From: DATKQJ01 sp035534295
Lineage (GTDB): Bacteria > Chloroflexota > Dormibacteria > Dormibacterales > Dormibacteraceae
Direction: 5' to 3'
DNA: 64,000 bases
Assembly (NCBI GenBank): GCA_035534295.1
Contig: DATLSE010000052.1
Span: forward strand, 51,888-115,887
In this document: positions 25,075 through 33,476 of the stretch, in pieces
How the letters are laid out: each line of letters starts with the position of its first letter
Position numbering within the stretch: position 1 is the stretch's first letter
Position numbers and translations under genes: made by a program
The notes under the pieces: model-generated
What the model was told of the DNA's origin: nothing
What the model saw: the letters and a program-made list of their open reading frames with translations, nothing else
Database searches by the model: none

Positions 25075-25303
25075 CTGGGGACTCCAGCGGATGGCGCCGG
25101 GCTGGAAGGGACCGACCGCAGATGGATCCGCGCCGTCAGGCGTCGAGTGGCCCCCGCGATCGGATGGATGGATGCTGATGGGAAATCATTCTGTCAAGCC
25201 GGCGACACGGCCTGGGCGCGGCGGACGCTGGCCTGGTCGTGCCGGCCCGGGGCGCGGAGCCGGCCGGACCCGAGCGCTGCGCGACCGCGAGGGCGGCTGC
25301 GGC

Positions 25304-25807
25304 TCAGCTGTAGGAGCGCTCGCTCACGAACTCGGCCAGGGGCCGGCGGTGGCGCCCCAACTCGGCCCCGGGAGCGGAGTACCCGAGGGAGACGGCGGTG
25401 CGGACAGCGCTCGCCGCTGGAGCCCCGATCAACTCGCGAGCCCGGGCGCGCCCCCCGTTCTTAAACCATCCCACCCCCGACGCGATCCCCTGGGCCAGGG
25501 CCGCCAGCATCATCCGTTCGCTGATCCGGCCCTCGTCGAACGCCTCAAGCTCGGGAATCGTGCCCGGGCTGACGATGACCAGGCCCACCGCGGCCTGGGC
25601 GAGATGCTGAACGCCGCACTCGGCCAGCGCGTCCAGGGTCGCTCGATCGCGCACCACGACCACCTTCCAGGCCTGCTGATTGGAGGCGGTTCCGGTCCAG
25701 CGTGCAACCTCCAGGATCTCGGTCAGTTCGGCCTCGGGGATGGGCCGATCCTCAAACCGGCGCACCGCGCGCAACCCACGAAGCAGGTCGGTCTTCTCGT
25801 TTCTCAT
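25304..25807 (-). CDS. Nitroreductase-family FMN oxidoreductase (short)
   Basis: 167 residues. RAVRRFEDRPIPEAELTEIL and WTGTASNQQAWKVVVV are the FMN-binding start of the nitroreductase fold; GIASGVGWF and the C-terminal LGYSAPGAE match the end. It is shorter than NfsA/NfsB (about 215-240), as in small nitroreductase-like proteins that reduce nitro groups, quinones or flavins with NAD(P)H. ATG 25807 chosen; seven upstream residues are also possible. Confidence 0.85.
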   Translation of the reverse strand: MRNEKTDLLRGLRAVRRFEDRPIPEAELTEILEVARWTGTASNQQAWKVVVVRDRATLDALAECGVQHLAQAAVGLVIVSPGTIPELEAFDEGRISERMMLAALAQGIASGVGWFKNGGRARARELIGAPAASAVRTAVSLGYSAPGAELGRHRRPLAEFVSERSYS

Positions 25808-25867
25808 GCCCAAGATCGTAGAACGCACCCGCCTCGGCGTCAGAGCGGCCCGTCCTGGGCCACCCAG

Positions 25868-26257
25868 GTGGTCGCAACCCTCCTCATCTTCCAGGGCTCG
25901 ATTTACGCCAACTCGCTGTGGGCAGCGCTGTCCGCCGAGGGCATGCCGCTCACCCCCCAGCGTCGGCGCTATCTGGCCTCGCCGCAGAGCACGGGAGATT
26001 GGCCACAGGGCGCCTGTCGGCGCCCTGTGGCTGCCGCTGATCGCCGGGGTGGGTGTGGTGATAGGCCTGGCCTATCTGGCCAGCGCGGGCCTGCCCAGCA
26101 CGCCCACGCCCGCACCCCCACCCGCCCAGGCCGGGTCCGGAGCCCCGACGCCGTCGGCCCCGACCTCGCCGACGGCGTCGCCCACGGCCGCGCCTCCGCC
26201 CCCACCCCCGCCCCGACGGCAACCCCGGCGGCCGCCTCCGCCGCCCGCGCCGGCTGA
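25868..26257 (+). pseudogene. Possible frameshifted membrane-anchored protein with Pro/Thr-rich tail
   Basis: Coding-like sequence shifts frame twice. Frame 1 (from GTG 25868 to about 26010) reads like a cytoplasmic N-terminus ending LTPQRRRYLASPQSTGDW. After a perfect hairpin (26002-26031), frame 2 gives a TM helix (LWLPLIAGVGVVIGLAYLAS) and a Pro/Thr/Ala tail. From about 26200, frame 1 again gives PTPAPTATPAAASAARAG and a stop 11 bp before the histidine kinase end. Frame 1 is technically open throughout, but then has no TM helix. Either a decayed gene, assembly errors or, less likely, programmed shifting. No family recognised. Confidence 0.4.
26002..26031. repeat. Perfect 13-bp inverted repeat with 4-nt loop
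   Basis: GCCACAGGGCGCC-TGTC-GGCGCCCTGTGGC. It lies inside coding-like sequence exactly where the apparent reading frame changes. No T run, so a terminator is unlikely. Confidence 0.75.
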
Positions 26258-26267
26258 TCGCGCGGAG

Positions 26268-28049
26268 TCAGGCCGAAACCGTGGGAATGTCTGTAACGCC
26301 CATCTCGGGTGGGGCCTCGGCCAGCGTCAAAGGCAGAACCACGCTGAAAGTGCTACCGACCCCGAGTTCTGATTCGACCCCGATCTCGCCCCCGTGCAGG
26401 CCTACGAGCTCGCGGGCCAGGTACAGGCCAAGCCCGGTCCCGGGAATCCCACTGGTGAGGGTTGAATTAACGCGCCCGAACTTGGTGAATAGCACCTGTT
26501 GCTCCGCCTGACCGATCCCGATGCCGTGGTCGCGGACTCGGATGGTCGCTCTCTCGTCTCCGCTCTCAATATCCAGGCGGCAGGTGACGCTGCCTCCTCG
26601 GGGCGAGTATTTGACCGCGTTGTCAATCAGGTTGCGGAGCACGGTCTCGATCCGCTCGACGTCGATCTCGGCCAGAACCGGTTCGTCGGGCAGAGCGAGG
26701 ACGACCGGGTGCGCCTCGTCGATGACGGGCCGCAGGCTCTCCGCGGCCGATGAGATGACGCTCCTCAGGTCGACCAGAGAGGGATGCAACTCGATCCGTC
26801 CATCCTCCAGGCGCGCCGCCTCCAGCATCTGCTCTACGAGCGCGTTCATGTCGTCGGCCTTGACCGACATCACGCGCAGCGCGCGCCGAGCGTCGTCCTC
26901 GCCCAGCCGGCCGTCCAGGAACATGGAGAGGTAACCCCGGATCACCGCCAGCGGTCCTCGCAGCTCATGCGAGGCCAGATTCAAGAACTGCGTCTTACTT
27001 CGCTCCAGGCGAGCCAGGCGCTCGGTCACCCCCACGCGCTCCAGGCCCGCCCCAACCGATCCTGAATAGGCCTCCAGCCAGCCCAGCTCATCCGATCCGA
27101 AGACGGGAGTGAAGGGACCGGCGCGCACCAAGAGAATGCCGCTGGAGTCACCCAGAGGGAACCGGACATAGGCGGTGGCAGCACCGCTCGCGCCCGCCGG
27201 ATCCTCGAGCAGGGACGAGATCTCGGCCTCCTCCAATCCGGTGGCCGCCAGCACCTCCGCTCCCTCCTCGGCGACGAGTCCGGCGTCGGCTCCGACCAGA
27301 CGCGTGGCCCAATTCAACGCGCGCTCGGCCAGCACACGCCGGTTGGGAGCAAAGAGGAGGAGTTCGCGTACGGCGAGCCGGAGCTGCACCTCCTCGGGCG
27401 ACCGCCAGATGCGGCGGAGCCAGGATGGGGGGCGCAATCCAGCCCAGATCAGCGGAACCAGGAGCAGCACCACGACCTGGATGCCGATCGCGACTCGAGG
27501 GTTTCGGAGGGCACTTCCTCCGAGCACGGCTGCCAGCAGAACCATTGCCAGACCGCCGAGGCCCAGGCTCAAAAAGCGCATGCGCGAGCGCTGCACTCGG
27601 GGTCGGGAGCTGGATTCGAGCCAGAAGTGGACCACCGGCTCCCCGACCAAGAGGCCCCAGGTCAGAACCAGGATCCAGCTGGCGGTCGACGTCAGGGGCC
27701 GAGTCGGCGAAACCACGGCCTCGACCAGTACGGCAGCGACCAGCACGGTGGGCAGAGCAAAGGCCAGCACCCGCCAGCGCCGGGCGACCGGACTTAGAGC
27801 ATGGCGGAACAGAAAGATGCCGTAACCCGAGCCCAGGAAAGCGACGGCGGACACCGCCGTGATCCCGGGTAGCGCCAGCACCACCTTGAGGCGCCCCAGG
27901 ACGGCGACCAGGGCGAGCAGGAGCAGCGCCAGCGCGAGATATCCGCGCGGGCGCCCACGCTCCCGCCGCCAGGCCAGCAGCGCATCCAGCCCGAGGGCGA
28001 GGAGGGCGGCCGCGGTCAGATCCGCGACGATGCCCTCGACCTGGATCAT
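26268..28049 (-). CDS. Membrane sensor histidine kinase with GAF-type domain
   Basis: 593 residues: 7-8 TM helices in residues 1-215, a GAF-like region (about 240-345), then HisKA with phospho-acceptor His in ASHELRGPL, N-box NLIDNAVKYS, G1 DHGIGIG, and G2 GTGLGLYLARELV. It autophosphorylates and passes phosphate to a response regulator; the partner is encoded 3 bp upstream (28053-28541). The integral 7-TM input resembles 7TM sensor modules that detect membrane-embedded or small ligands. The signal is unknown. Confidence 0.93.
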   Translation of the reverse strand: MIQVEGIVADLTAAALLALGLDALLAWRRERGRPRGYLALALLLLALVAVLGRLKVVLALPGITAVSAVAFLGSGYGIFLFRHALSPVARRWRVLAFALPTVLVAAVLVEAVVSPTRPLTSTASWILVLTWGLLVGEPVVHFWLESSSRPRVQRSRMRFLSLGLGGLAMVLLAAVLGGSALRNPRVAIGIQVVVLLLVPLIWAGLRPPSWLRRIWRSPEEVQLRLAVRELLLFAPNRRVLAERALNWATRLVGADAGLVAEEGAEVLAATGLEEAEISSLLEDPAGASGAATAYVRFPLGDSSGILLVRAGPFTPVFGSDELGWLEAYSGSVGAGLERVGVTERLARLERSKTQFLNLASHELRGPLAVIRGYLSMFLDGRLGEDDARRALRVMSVKADDMNALVEQMLEAARLEDGRIELHPSLVDLRSVISSAAESLRPVIDEAHPVVLALPDEPVLAEIDVERIETVLRNLIDNAVKYSPRGGSVTCRLDIESGDERATIRVRDHGIGIGQAEQQVLFTKFGRVNSTLTSGIPGTGLGLYLARELVGLHGGEIGVESELGVGSTFSVVLPLTLAEAPPEMGVTDIPTVSA

Positions 28050-28052
28050 CGC

Positions 28053-28541
28053 CTAGCCGCTCCGAGCGAGGATCGTGGCAACGATCTGGGCGAGATCGAC
28101 CGGCGTGGTGTGGGATTTGATGCGATAGTCGACGACCCCCAACTTTCGCGCCCGCTCGACCAGGTCGGGGCTGCTGTAGTTGGAGAGAAGGAGGACGGGG
28201 AAGTCATGACCGTTGTGTGCCATCCAGATCAGCAGTTCAAACCCGTCCGCCCCCGGAAGCCCGACATCGAGGAGCAATAAGTCGACGCCTGTGGCCATGA
28301 TGCTGGCCTGCGCCGCACTCACACTGCTCGCCACGCGAACCGCATAACCCTCTAGCTCCAGCTGGAGGCGATACATCGTGGCGATGGATTCGTCGTCCTC
28401 GACGATGAGAATGGACGGCGAATTAGTACCTACGGACAGCCGGGTCCGGATCCGTCCAACCCGGGTGCGGACCCCAAGACCGGGGGGGAACGGAACCCAT
28501 CCCAGCCGACCCGCGGGGGAGAATGCAGCGCCGAGCTCCAA
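28053..28541 (-). CDS. Single-domain response regulator (REC)
   Basis: 162 residues. REC domain with acidic pair VEDDES, phospho-Asp in LLLLDVGLPG and conserved Lys in RIKSHTTP; no output domain. The TTG start at 28541 has GGGAGG six bases upstream; a GTG at 28568 has none. About 40 residues precede the REC domain and are unlike known sequence, so the true start may be closer. Three bp from the histidine kinase, forming a two-component operon. Without an effector domain it may act by protein contact or in a phosphorelay. Related to the orphan REC protein at 49955-50395. Confidence 0.88.
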   Translation of the reverse strand: MELGAAFSPAGRLGWVPFPPGLGVRTRVGRIRTRLSVGTNSPSILIVEDDESIATMYRLQLELEGYAVRVASSVSAAQASIMATGVDLLLLDVGLPGADGFELLIWMAHNGHDFPVLLLSNYSSPDLVERARKLGVVDYRIKSHTTPVDLAQIVATILARSG

Positions 28542-28633
28542 TACCGACCTCCCTAGATTGAGTTCCACGCGCTGCGCGATTGTAGCAAGGGCGGGACAGG
28601 AGAAGGGATATTCGGCGCGGCCGTAGAGGCCGG

Positions 28634-28659
28634 AAAAAGGGCTGCCAGAGTATGGCAGC
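28634..28659 (-). terminator. Rho-independent terminator of the DoxX gene
   Basis: Stem GCTGCCA / TGGCAGC (7 bp) with a 5-nt loop, followed on the minus strand by CC and five Ts. It lies 112 bp downstream of the DoxX stop and is the only hairpin in the window with a clear T run. Confidence 0.65.
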
Positions 28660-28771
28660 TCGTGATAAGGTAGATATCAAGTTATCCACCGGTTCTCCAC
28701 CTTGTACACAGTCCCCTCTGCTCTTTTCCCCCCCCAAGGGCCGCTGGCTCGCCTCGAGCCGGCGGCTCTTA

Positions 28772-29302
28772 CTATTTCGGCGATGTGGCGGGGGTCGGAT
28801 CTGGCGCATCCGGGGGGCGCCGTGTGACGAGGCCGATGAGGACCACCAGCAACGCTACCCCGCCCACCCCCAGGAGGACGAGCGTTCGGGGGAGAGCGAT
28901 GCCCAGGAGGCGGTCCAGGGTCCACGCCCCCGAGCCGACCAGGGCCAGCGCGAGCGCGGCGGTGAGGTTGGTGAACGGAAGCTCAATTCCGCCCTTGGCC
29001 GCCCATACCCCCTTGGTCACATGCACGCTGACTGTGGCCACCAGCATGGTGGCCGCCACCGTGATGGCCCCCAGCGGAGCCAACAGTCCGGCCGCCAGGA
29101 GAAGTCCTCCGCCGGTCTCGCCCAGGGCGGCCACCAGGGCCCATAAGGGAGCTGGACGAAAGCCCAGTCGCTGCATGGACGACCTGGTCGCCGCCATTCC
29201 GCCGCCCCCGAACCAACCCCACAGCTTTTGAGTCCCGTGGCCGAACAGGTACAGACCGACCACCAGGCGCAGCAGGAGCAATCCCAAATTAAGGCCCAGC
29301 AT
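28772..29302 (-). CDS. DoxX-family membrane protein
   Basis: 176 residues, four TM helices. RLVVGLYLFGHGTQKLWGWFGG and ALGETGGGLLLAAGLL are DoxX/YphA family hallmarks. Family members include the small subunit of archaeal thiosulfate:quinone oxidoreductase and redox-linked membrane proteins; most have no assigned function. Transcribed towards the response regulator but separated by 230 bp and a terminator. Confidence 0.88.
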   Translation of the reverse strand: MLGLNLGLLLLRLVVGLYLFGHGTQKLWGWFGGGGMAATRSSMQRLGFRPAPLWALVAALGETGGGLLLAAGLLAPLGAITVAATMLVATVSVHVTKGVWAAKGGIELPFTNLTAALALALVGSGAWTLDRLLGIALPRTLVLLGVGGVALLVVLIGLVTRRPPDAPDPTPATSPK

Positions 29303-29340
29303 CGACTAGTGCCCGGTGGGAGGGCGGCGGGGCATCACGG

Positions 29341-30279
29341 TCAGCTGAGCAGCTGTTTGAGCTCTCCGGCGAGCGCGATTGTGCGCGGGTCGGGGAGGGT
29401 CGGGTTGCCGAACGTGAAGCCACCGAATCCGGCCTGGATGTAGCCCGAGAGGCGCTCGGCCGCCTCCTGCGGCCGCGCCGGCGTCAGGGCCGCCGCCCGG
29501 CCCTCGGCGGCGAGCCTGCTCCTCACGCTCTCCGCCTCGCGCTCATCCTCGACCAGGATCACGGGGGAGCCCACGGTCTTGAGGATCGTGGAGGAGTCTC
29601 GCCCCTCCGCCTCACAGTGGCGCTCCAAGACCTCCAGCTTTCGCTTCATCTCCTCCAGCGATCCAAACCAGTGGGAGATATCGGCATATCGCGCAACCAG
29701 GCGCAGGGTGCGCTTCTCGCCCCCGCCCCCGATCAGGATCGGTGGTCCCCCGGGGCGCACTGGGCGCGGAACGTTGAGCGCGCGATCGATGCGATAGTGC
29801 GTGCCGGAAAAGCTCGGCCTCGATTCCTTGAACATTAGGGTGGCTATGCGCAGAGCCTCGTCCAATCGGTCCATCCGCTCTCCGATGGGCGGGAAGCTGA
29901 AGCCGTAACCGCGATGCTCGTCTTCGTTCCAGGCGGCACCGATGCCGAGTATGGCCCGGCCCCCAGAGATGTTGTCGAGGGTGGTTATGGTCTTGGCCAG
30001 CAGCGCGGGATTGCGGTAGGTGACGCCGGTGACCAGGGTGCCGAGCTGCACCCGAGAGGTCTGAGTGGCCAGCGCCCCGAGTGTGGTGTAGGCCTCGAGC
30101 ATGGGCTCGGTCTCCGGTCCCACCACACCGATCTGATAGAAGTGGTCCATGACCGTGATGAGGTCGAAGTCGGCCGCCTCGGCCGCGCGGGCCAGTTCCA
30201 CCAGTCGGGGGAAGATCTCCCCGGGCGCGGAATCGGGGAAGCTGAAGTTGGGAATGTGATAGCCGAAGAAAGGAGCCAT
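29341..30279 (-). CDS. LLM-class F420-dependent oxidoreductase
   Basis: 312 residues with the luciferase-like TIM barrel: FDLITVMDHFYQ, ISGGRAILGIGAAW and PILIGGGGEKRTLRLVARYAD are typical of the F420-dependent subgroup. Members use coenzyme F420 (or FMN) to reduce or oxidise small organics in the cytoplasm. No clear Shine-Dalgarno. Its neighbour upstream is methylmalonate-semialdehyde dehydrogenase on the same strand, 80 bp away. Substrate unknown. Confidence 0.88.
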   Translation of the reverse strand: MAPFFGYHIPNFSFPDSAPGEIFPRLVELARAAEAADFDLITVMDHFYQIGVVGPETEPMLEAYTTLGALATQTSRVQLGTLVTGVTYRNPALLAKTITTLDNISGGRAILGIGAAWNEDEHRGYGFSFPPIGERMDRLDEALRIATLMFKESRPSFSGTHYRIDRALNVPRPVRPGGPPILIGGGGEKRTLRLVARYADISHWFGSLEEMKRKLEVLERHCEAEGRDSSTILKTVGSPVILVEDEREAESVRSRLAAEGRAAALTPARPQEAAERLSGYIQAGFGGFTFGNPTLPDPRTIALAGELKQLLS

Positions 30280-30361
30280 GTTCAGCTTTAACCGCGAGCG
30301 CTCGGCCTATCTTCCCTGAGCCCACCTCATGACGTTGCGACCGCCTCCACCCGGAGCCGGA

Positions 30362-31792
30362 TCACCACCTGGTGACCACGACTTTCTTACGGGTGTAGAA
30401 CTCGAAACCATCGGTGCCGTGAGCGTGCAAGTCGCCGTAGAACGATCCCTTCCAGCCCGAGAAGGGGAAGAAGGCGAACGGCTGAGCGATGGGTACGTTG
30501 ATCCCGATCATCCCGGCCTCGACGCGCTCCCGAAATTGCCGTCCGGCCCGGCCCGAGGTGGTGAAGATGACCGACATGTTGCCCAGGGCGGACCGGTTGG
30601 CCTGCGCTATCGCCTCCTCCAGGGTGGCCACCCGCGAGAGGGAGAGCACAGGTCCGAAGATCTCCTCACGACCCACCACCATGTTGTCGCTCACGCCGTC
30701 CAGGATGGTCGGGCCAAAAAAGTATCCGGCTCGGCTGGTCTGACCGCGTCCGTCGAGCAGCACCTCGGCTCCATCGCGCTCCCCGCGGTCCACGTACTCG
30801 GCAACCCTTTGCCGGTGCTCGGCGCGGATCAGGGGACCCACGTCCACCCCCGCCTCGTTCCCAGGGCCGACGCGAAGCGCGGCCGCGCGCTCCACCAGCG
30901 GTCCCACGACGGAATCGCCAGCAGAGCCAACCATGACCGCCACGCTGCCGGCCAGACAGCGCTCGCCGGCGTTACCGAAAGCTGAATTCAAGATCGCGGG
31001 TGCGGCGACCTCGAAGTCCACGTCGGGCATGACGACGAGGTGGTTCTTGGCGCCGCCCAGGGCCTGAACCCGCTTACCGGCGGCGGCTGCGGTGGTGTAG
31101 ACGTGGCGGGCAACGGGCTCCGATCCGACGAACGAAACCGCGCTGACCAGGGGGTGGGTGAGGAGTGCGTCGACGGCCTCCCGAGCACCGTGGACCAGAT
31201 TCAAAACTCCCTCGGGGAAGCCCGCCTCGAGAAATAGCTCAGCCAGACGGACCGCCGCCAGTGGCGTGCGCTCGGAGGGCTTGAGAACAAAAGTGTTCCC
31301 GGCCACGACCGAGATCGGCATCATCCAGAGCGGGATCATGACCGGGAAGTTGAACGGGGGGATGCCCACACAGACACCGACGGGAAAGCGATAGAGATCC
31401 TGGTCGACGTCGGTGGACACGTTGCGCAGGGTTCGGCCCTGGAGCAGCGTGGGAGCGCCGCAGGCGAAGTCGACCACCTCGATTCCGCGCCTGACCTCGC
31501 CCCTGGCCTCGTCCAGGGTTTTGCCATGAACCAGCGTGACGAGAGCCGCCAACTCCTCGAAATGATCCTCGAGGACGGCCTTGTAGCGAAACATCAGACG
31601 CACGCGCTCCATGACCGGAACCCGAGACCAAGTGTGGAAAGTCTGGGCCGCGTTCTGGACCGCGCGGTCCACGTCCTGGGCGGATGACAGGGGGACGCGC
31701 TCGATCTCCCCCCCGGTGGCGGGATTGAACACCGGCAGGCTCTCCGCCACGCCAGCCTCCACCCAGCGGCCAGCGACCAGGTTTTTGATCAC
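30362..31792 (-). CDS. mmsA: CoA-acylating methylmalonate-semialdehyde dehydrogenase
   Basis: 476 residues, ALDH superfamily. The MmsA-type features are PPFNFPVMIPLWM, catalytic Cys in NAGERCLAGSVAV, and the glycine-rich SFVGSEPVARHVY. It converts (methyl)malonate semialdehyde with CoA and NAD to propionyl- or acetyl-CoA, in valine, beta-alanine and pyrimidine breakdown. The catalytic Glu of hydrolytic ALDHs is replaced, as usual for this subfamily (GGAKNH). GTG start with GGAGG six bases upstream. Divergent from a class III aminotransferase that could supply its substrate. Confidence 0.93.
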   Translation of the reverse strand: MIKNLVAGRWVEAGVAESLPVFNPATGGEIERVPLSSAQDVDRAVQNAAQTFHTWSRVPVMERVRLMFRYKAVLEDHFEELAALVTLVHGKTLDEARGEVRRGIEVVDFACGAPTLLQGRTLRNVSTDVDQDLYRFPVGVCVGIPPFNFPVMIPLWMMPISVVAGNTFVLKPSERTPLAAVRLAELFLEAGFPEGVLNLVHGAREAVDALLTHPLVSAVSFVGSEPVARHVYTTAAAAGKRVQALGGAKNHLVVMPDVDFEVAAPAILNSAFGNAGERCLAGSVAVMVGSAGDSVVGPLVERAAALRVGPGNEAGVDVGPLIRAEHRQRVAEYVDRGERDGAEVLLDGRGQTSRAGYFFGPTILDGVSDNMVVGREEIFGPVLSLSRVATLEEAIAQANRSALGNMSVIFTTSGRAGRQFRERVEAGMIGINVPIAQPFAFFPFSGWKGSFYGDLHAHGTDGFEFYTRKKVVVTRW

Positions 31793-32044
31793 GCTCGACC
31801 TCCACGCCCATCGCGGCTCACGTTCCGACTCCGGCCCCGGTTCCCATTCATCGTCACGGTCTTCACCTCGGATACCGCCTCAGGGGCGGGGATTTTGCAT
31901 GACCCAGATCGTCATTGATGGTAATGGTCCGGGTCCTTGTCGGGGGCGGAGGCGGCGTCGGACCACCCGGAGCAGGGCCGCCCGGCACCCGACCGCTTAG
32001 ATCCCGGCCCCGGGAAAGCCCGGTCAGGCCTTCGAAGTGCGAGC

Positions 32045-33349
32045 ATGAGAGTCCTCATGGCAGATCCTGGCGAGCTCTCGACGGCGGAGAAGTACCGACG
32101 CTATCTGGCCCTGGGCCCGATCGGTGAGGTCGCCGACCTGGACGTGGTTGCGGCCGAGGGATCCAGCCTCATCGCCGCCGACGGCAGGCGCTATGTGGAC
32201 TGCTTTGCAGGCGTTGCGGTCATGAACGTGGGGCACTCCCAGGAGTCGGTTCTGGCCGCGGCACACGAGCAGCTGGATCGCCTGGTGCACTGCGGCTCGT
32301 ACCTTTATCGGGTGCCGGCCGTGGCCGACCTGGCCGAGCAGCTGGCGAGGTTGACGCCGGGAGCGCTGAGCAAGTCGTTCTTCACCAACAGCGGGGCCGA
32401 GGCGGTCGAGACCGCGCTCCGTCTGGCCAAGGCGGCCACCGGCCGATCTGAGTTCATCGCCCTCCAATTTGGGTTTCATGGCCGCACCAACGCCACCCTG
32501 GCGATCACGGGCAACGCCACTCGTCGAGGCCAGGGCACTCCGTTCGTTCCCGGCGCAGCGTTTGCTCCCGCCCCTTACGAGTACCGCTGCCGCCTCTGCC
32601 AGGGAACGTGCACCCTGGCCTGCGCCGACGCGGTGGAGGACGTGATCAGGCTCCAGACGTCGGACCACGTCGCAGCCATGATCGTCGAGCCGGTGCTCGG
32701 CGAGGGAGGGATCATCGTTCCCCATCCGGGCTATTTCCGGCGCCTGACCGAGATCTTGAAAGCGCACAGCATCCTGCTCATCGCCGATGAGGTGCAGAGC
32801 GGATTTGGACGCACCGGGAGGCTGTTCGCCATGGAGCACTTCGGGGTCGAGCCCGAAATCATGACCCTGGCCAAGGCGATCGCGGGCGGACTTCCCCTTG
32901 GAGCCACGGTGGCGGAGCCCTGGATCGCCGACGCGCTGCACCAGGGTGAGCACTTCTCGACCTTCGGCGGCAACCCGGTGTCGTGCGCGGCCGCTCTGGC
33001 CACTCTTCGAGTGCTCGAAGAGGAGCGTCTGCCAGCGCGCTCGGCCACCAACGGTGCCTGGCTGGTGCACCAGCTGAGCGAGTTGGGCAGGCATCCTGCC
33101 GTGGGCCAGGTCCGCGGACTCGGTCTGATGGTCGGTATCGAGCTGGTGCGCGACCGTCGCACCAAGGAGCCCGCGCCCGAGCTCGCACTCAGCGTCCAGC
33201 GGCGCTGCCGTGACCAGGGCGTCCTGGTCGGGATCGGCGGCGTTTATGGAAACGTGGTCCGACTTCAGCCCCCCCTGGTCATCGAACGACGAGAACTCGA
33301 CCTGGCCCTGGAGGCACTGGACGGCGCTCTGGCGCAGGGCGACGCCTGA
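32045..33349 (+). CDS. Class III (omega) aminotransferase, PLP-dependent
   Basis: 434 residues of aspartate aminotransferase fold type I. Key features: SGAEAVETALRLAK, DEVQSGFGRTG and the PLP lysine in LAKAIAGGLP. A Cys cluster (YRCRLCQGTCTLAC) lies near residue 185, as in some 4-aminobutyrate and alanine-glyoxylate aminotransferases. With mmsA divergent, beta-alanine or 3-aminoisobutyrate transamination to the semialdehyde is the likeliest role; GabT-like activity is an alternative. Start at ATG 32045 or 32057; the longer frame from 31937 is not conserved. Confidence 0.88.
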   Translation: MRVLMADPGELSTAEKYRRYLALGPIGEVADLDVVAAEGSSLIAADGRRYVDCFAGVAVMNVGHSQESVLAAAHEQLDRLVHCGSYLYRVPAVADLAEQLARLTPGALSKSFFTNSGAEAVETALRLAKAATGRSEFIALQFGFHGRTNATLAITGNATRRGQGTPFVPGAAFAPAPYEYRCRLCQGTCTLACADAVEDVIRLQTSDHVAAMIVEPVLGEGGIIVPHPGYFRRLTEILKAHSILLIADEVQSGFGRTGRLFAMEHFGVEPEIMTLAKAIAGGLPLGATVAEPWIADALHQGEHFSTFGGNPVSCAAALATLRVLEEERLPARSATNGAWLVHQLSELGRHPAVGQVRGLGLMVGIELVRDRRTKEPAPELALSVQRRCRDQGVLVGIGGVYGNVVRLQPPLVIERRELDLALEALDGALAQGDA

Positions 33350-33476
33350 GGCCGGCGTCGAGCGCGGCCGGGAGCGGGTGGCTGCTGCGCTACTTTGAAT
33401 CTCTGGGTAAACGTTTGCCGCCCTTTTCAGGCTCGACGCCATGCCGCCGGCCGGCGGTCACCCAAGGAGGATGCCA

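Noticed and set aside
24986..25867. Plus-strand frame running across the MFS and nitroreductase genes
   Set aside because: The part before 25868 is antisense to conserved minus-strand genes; only the end after 25868 looks coding.
28682..28710. TTATCCACC and TTGTACACA resembling DnaA boxes
   Set aside because: Each differs from the TTATNCACA consensus, there are only two, and no dnaA, dnaN or AT-rich unwinding element is near; not an origin.
32024..33442. 472-residue open frame opposite the aminotransferase gene
   Set aside because: It is the complement of a clearly conserved gene; long antisense frames are expected in GC-rich DNA and it has no recognisable domain.
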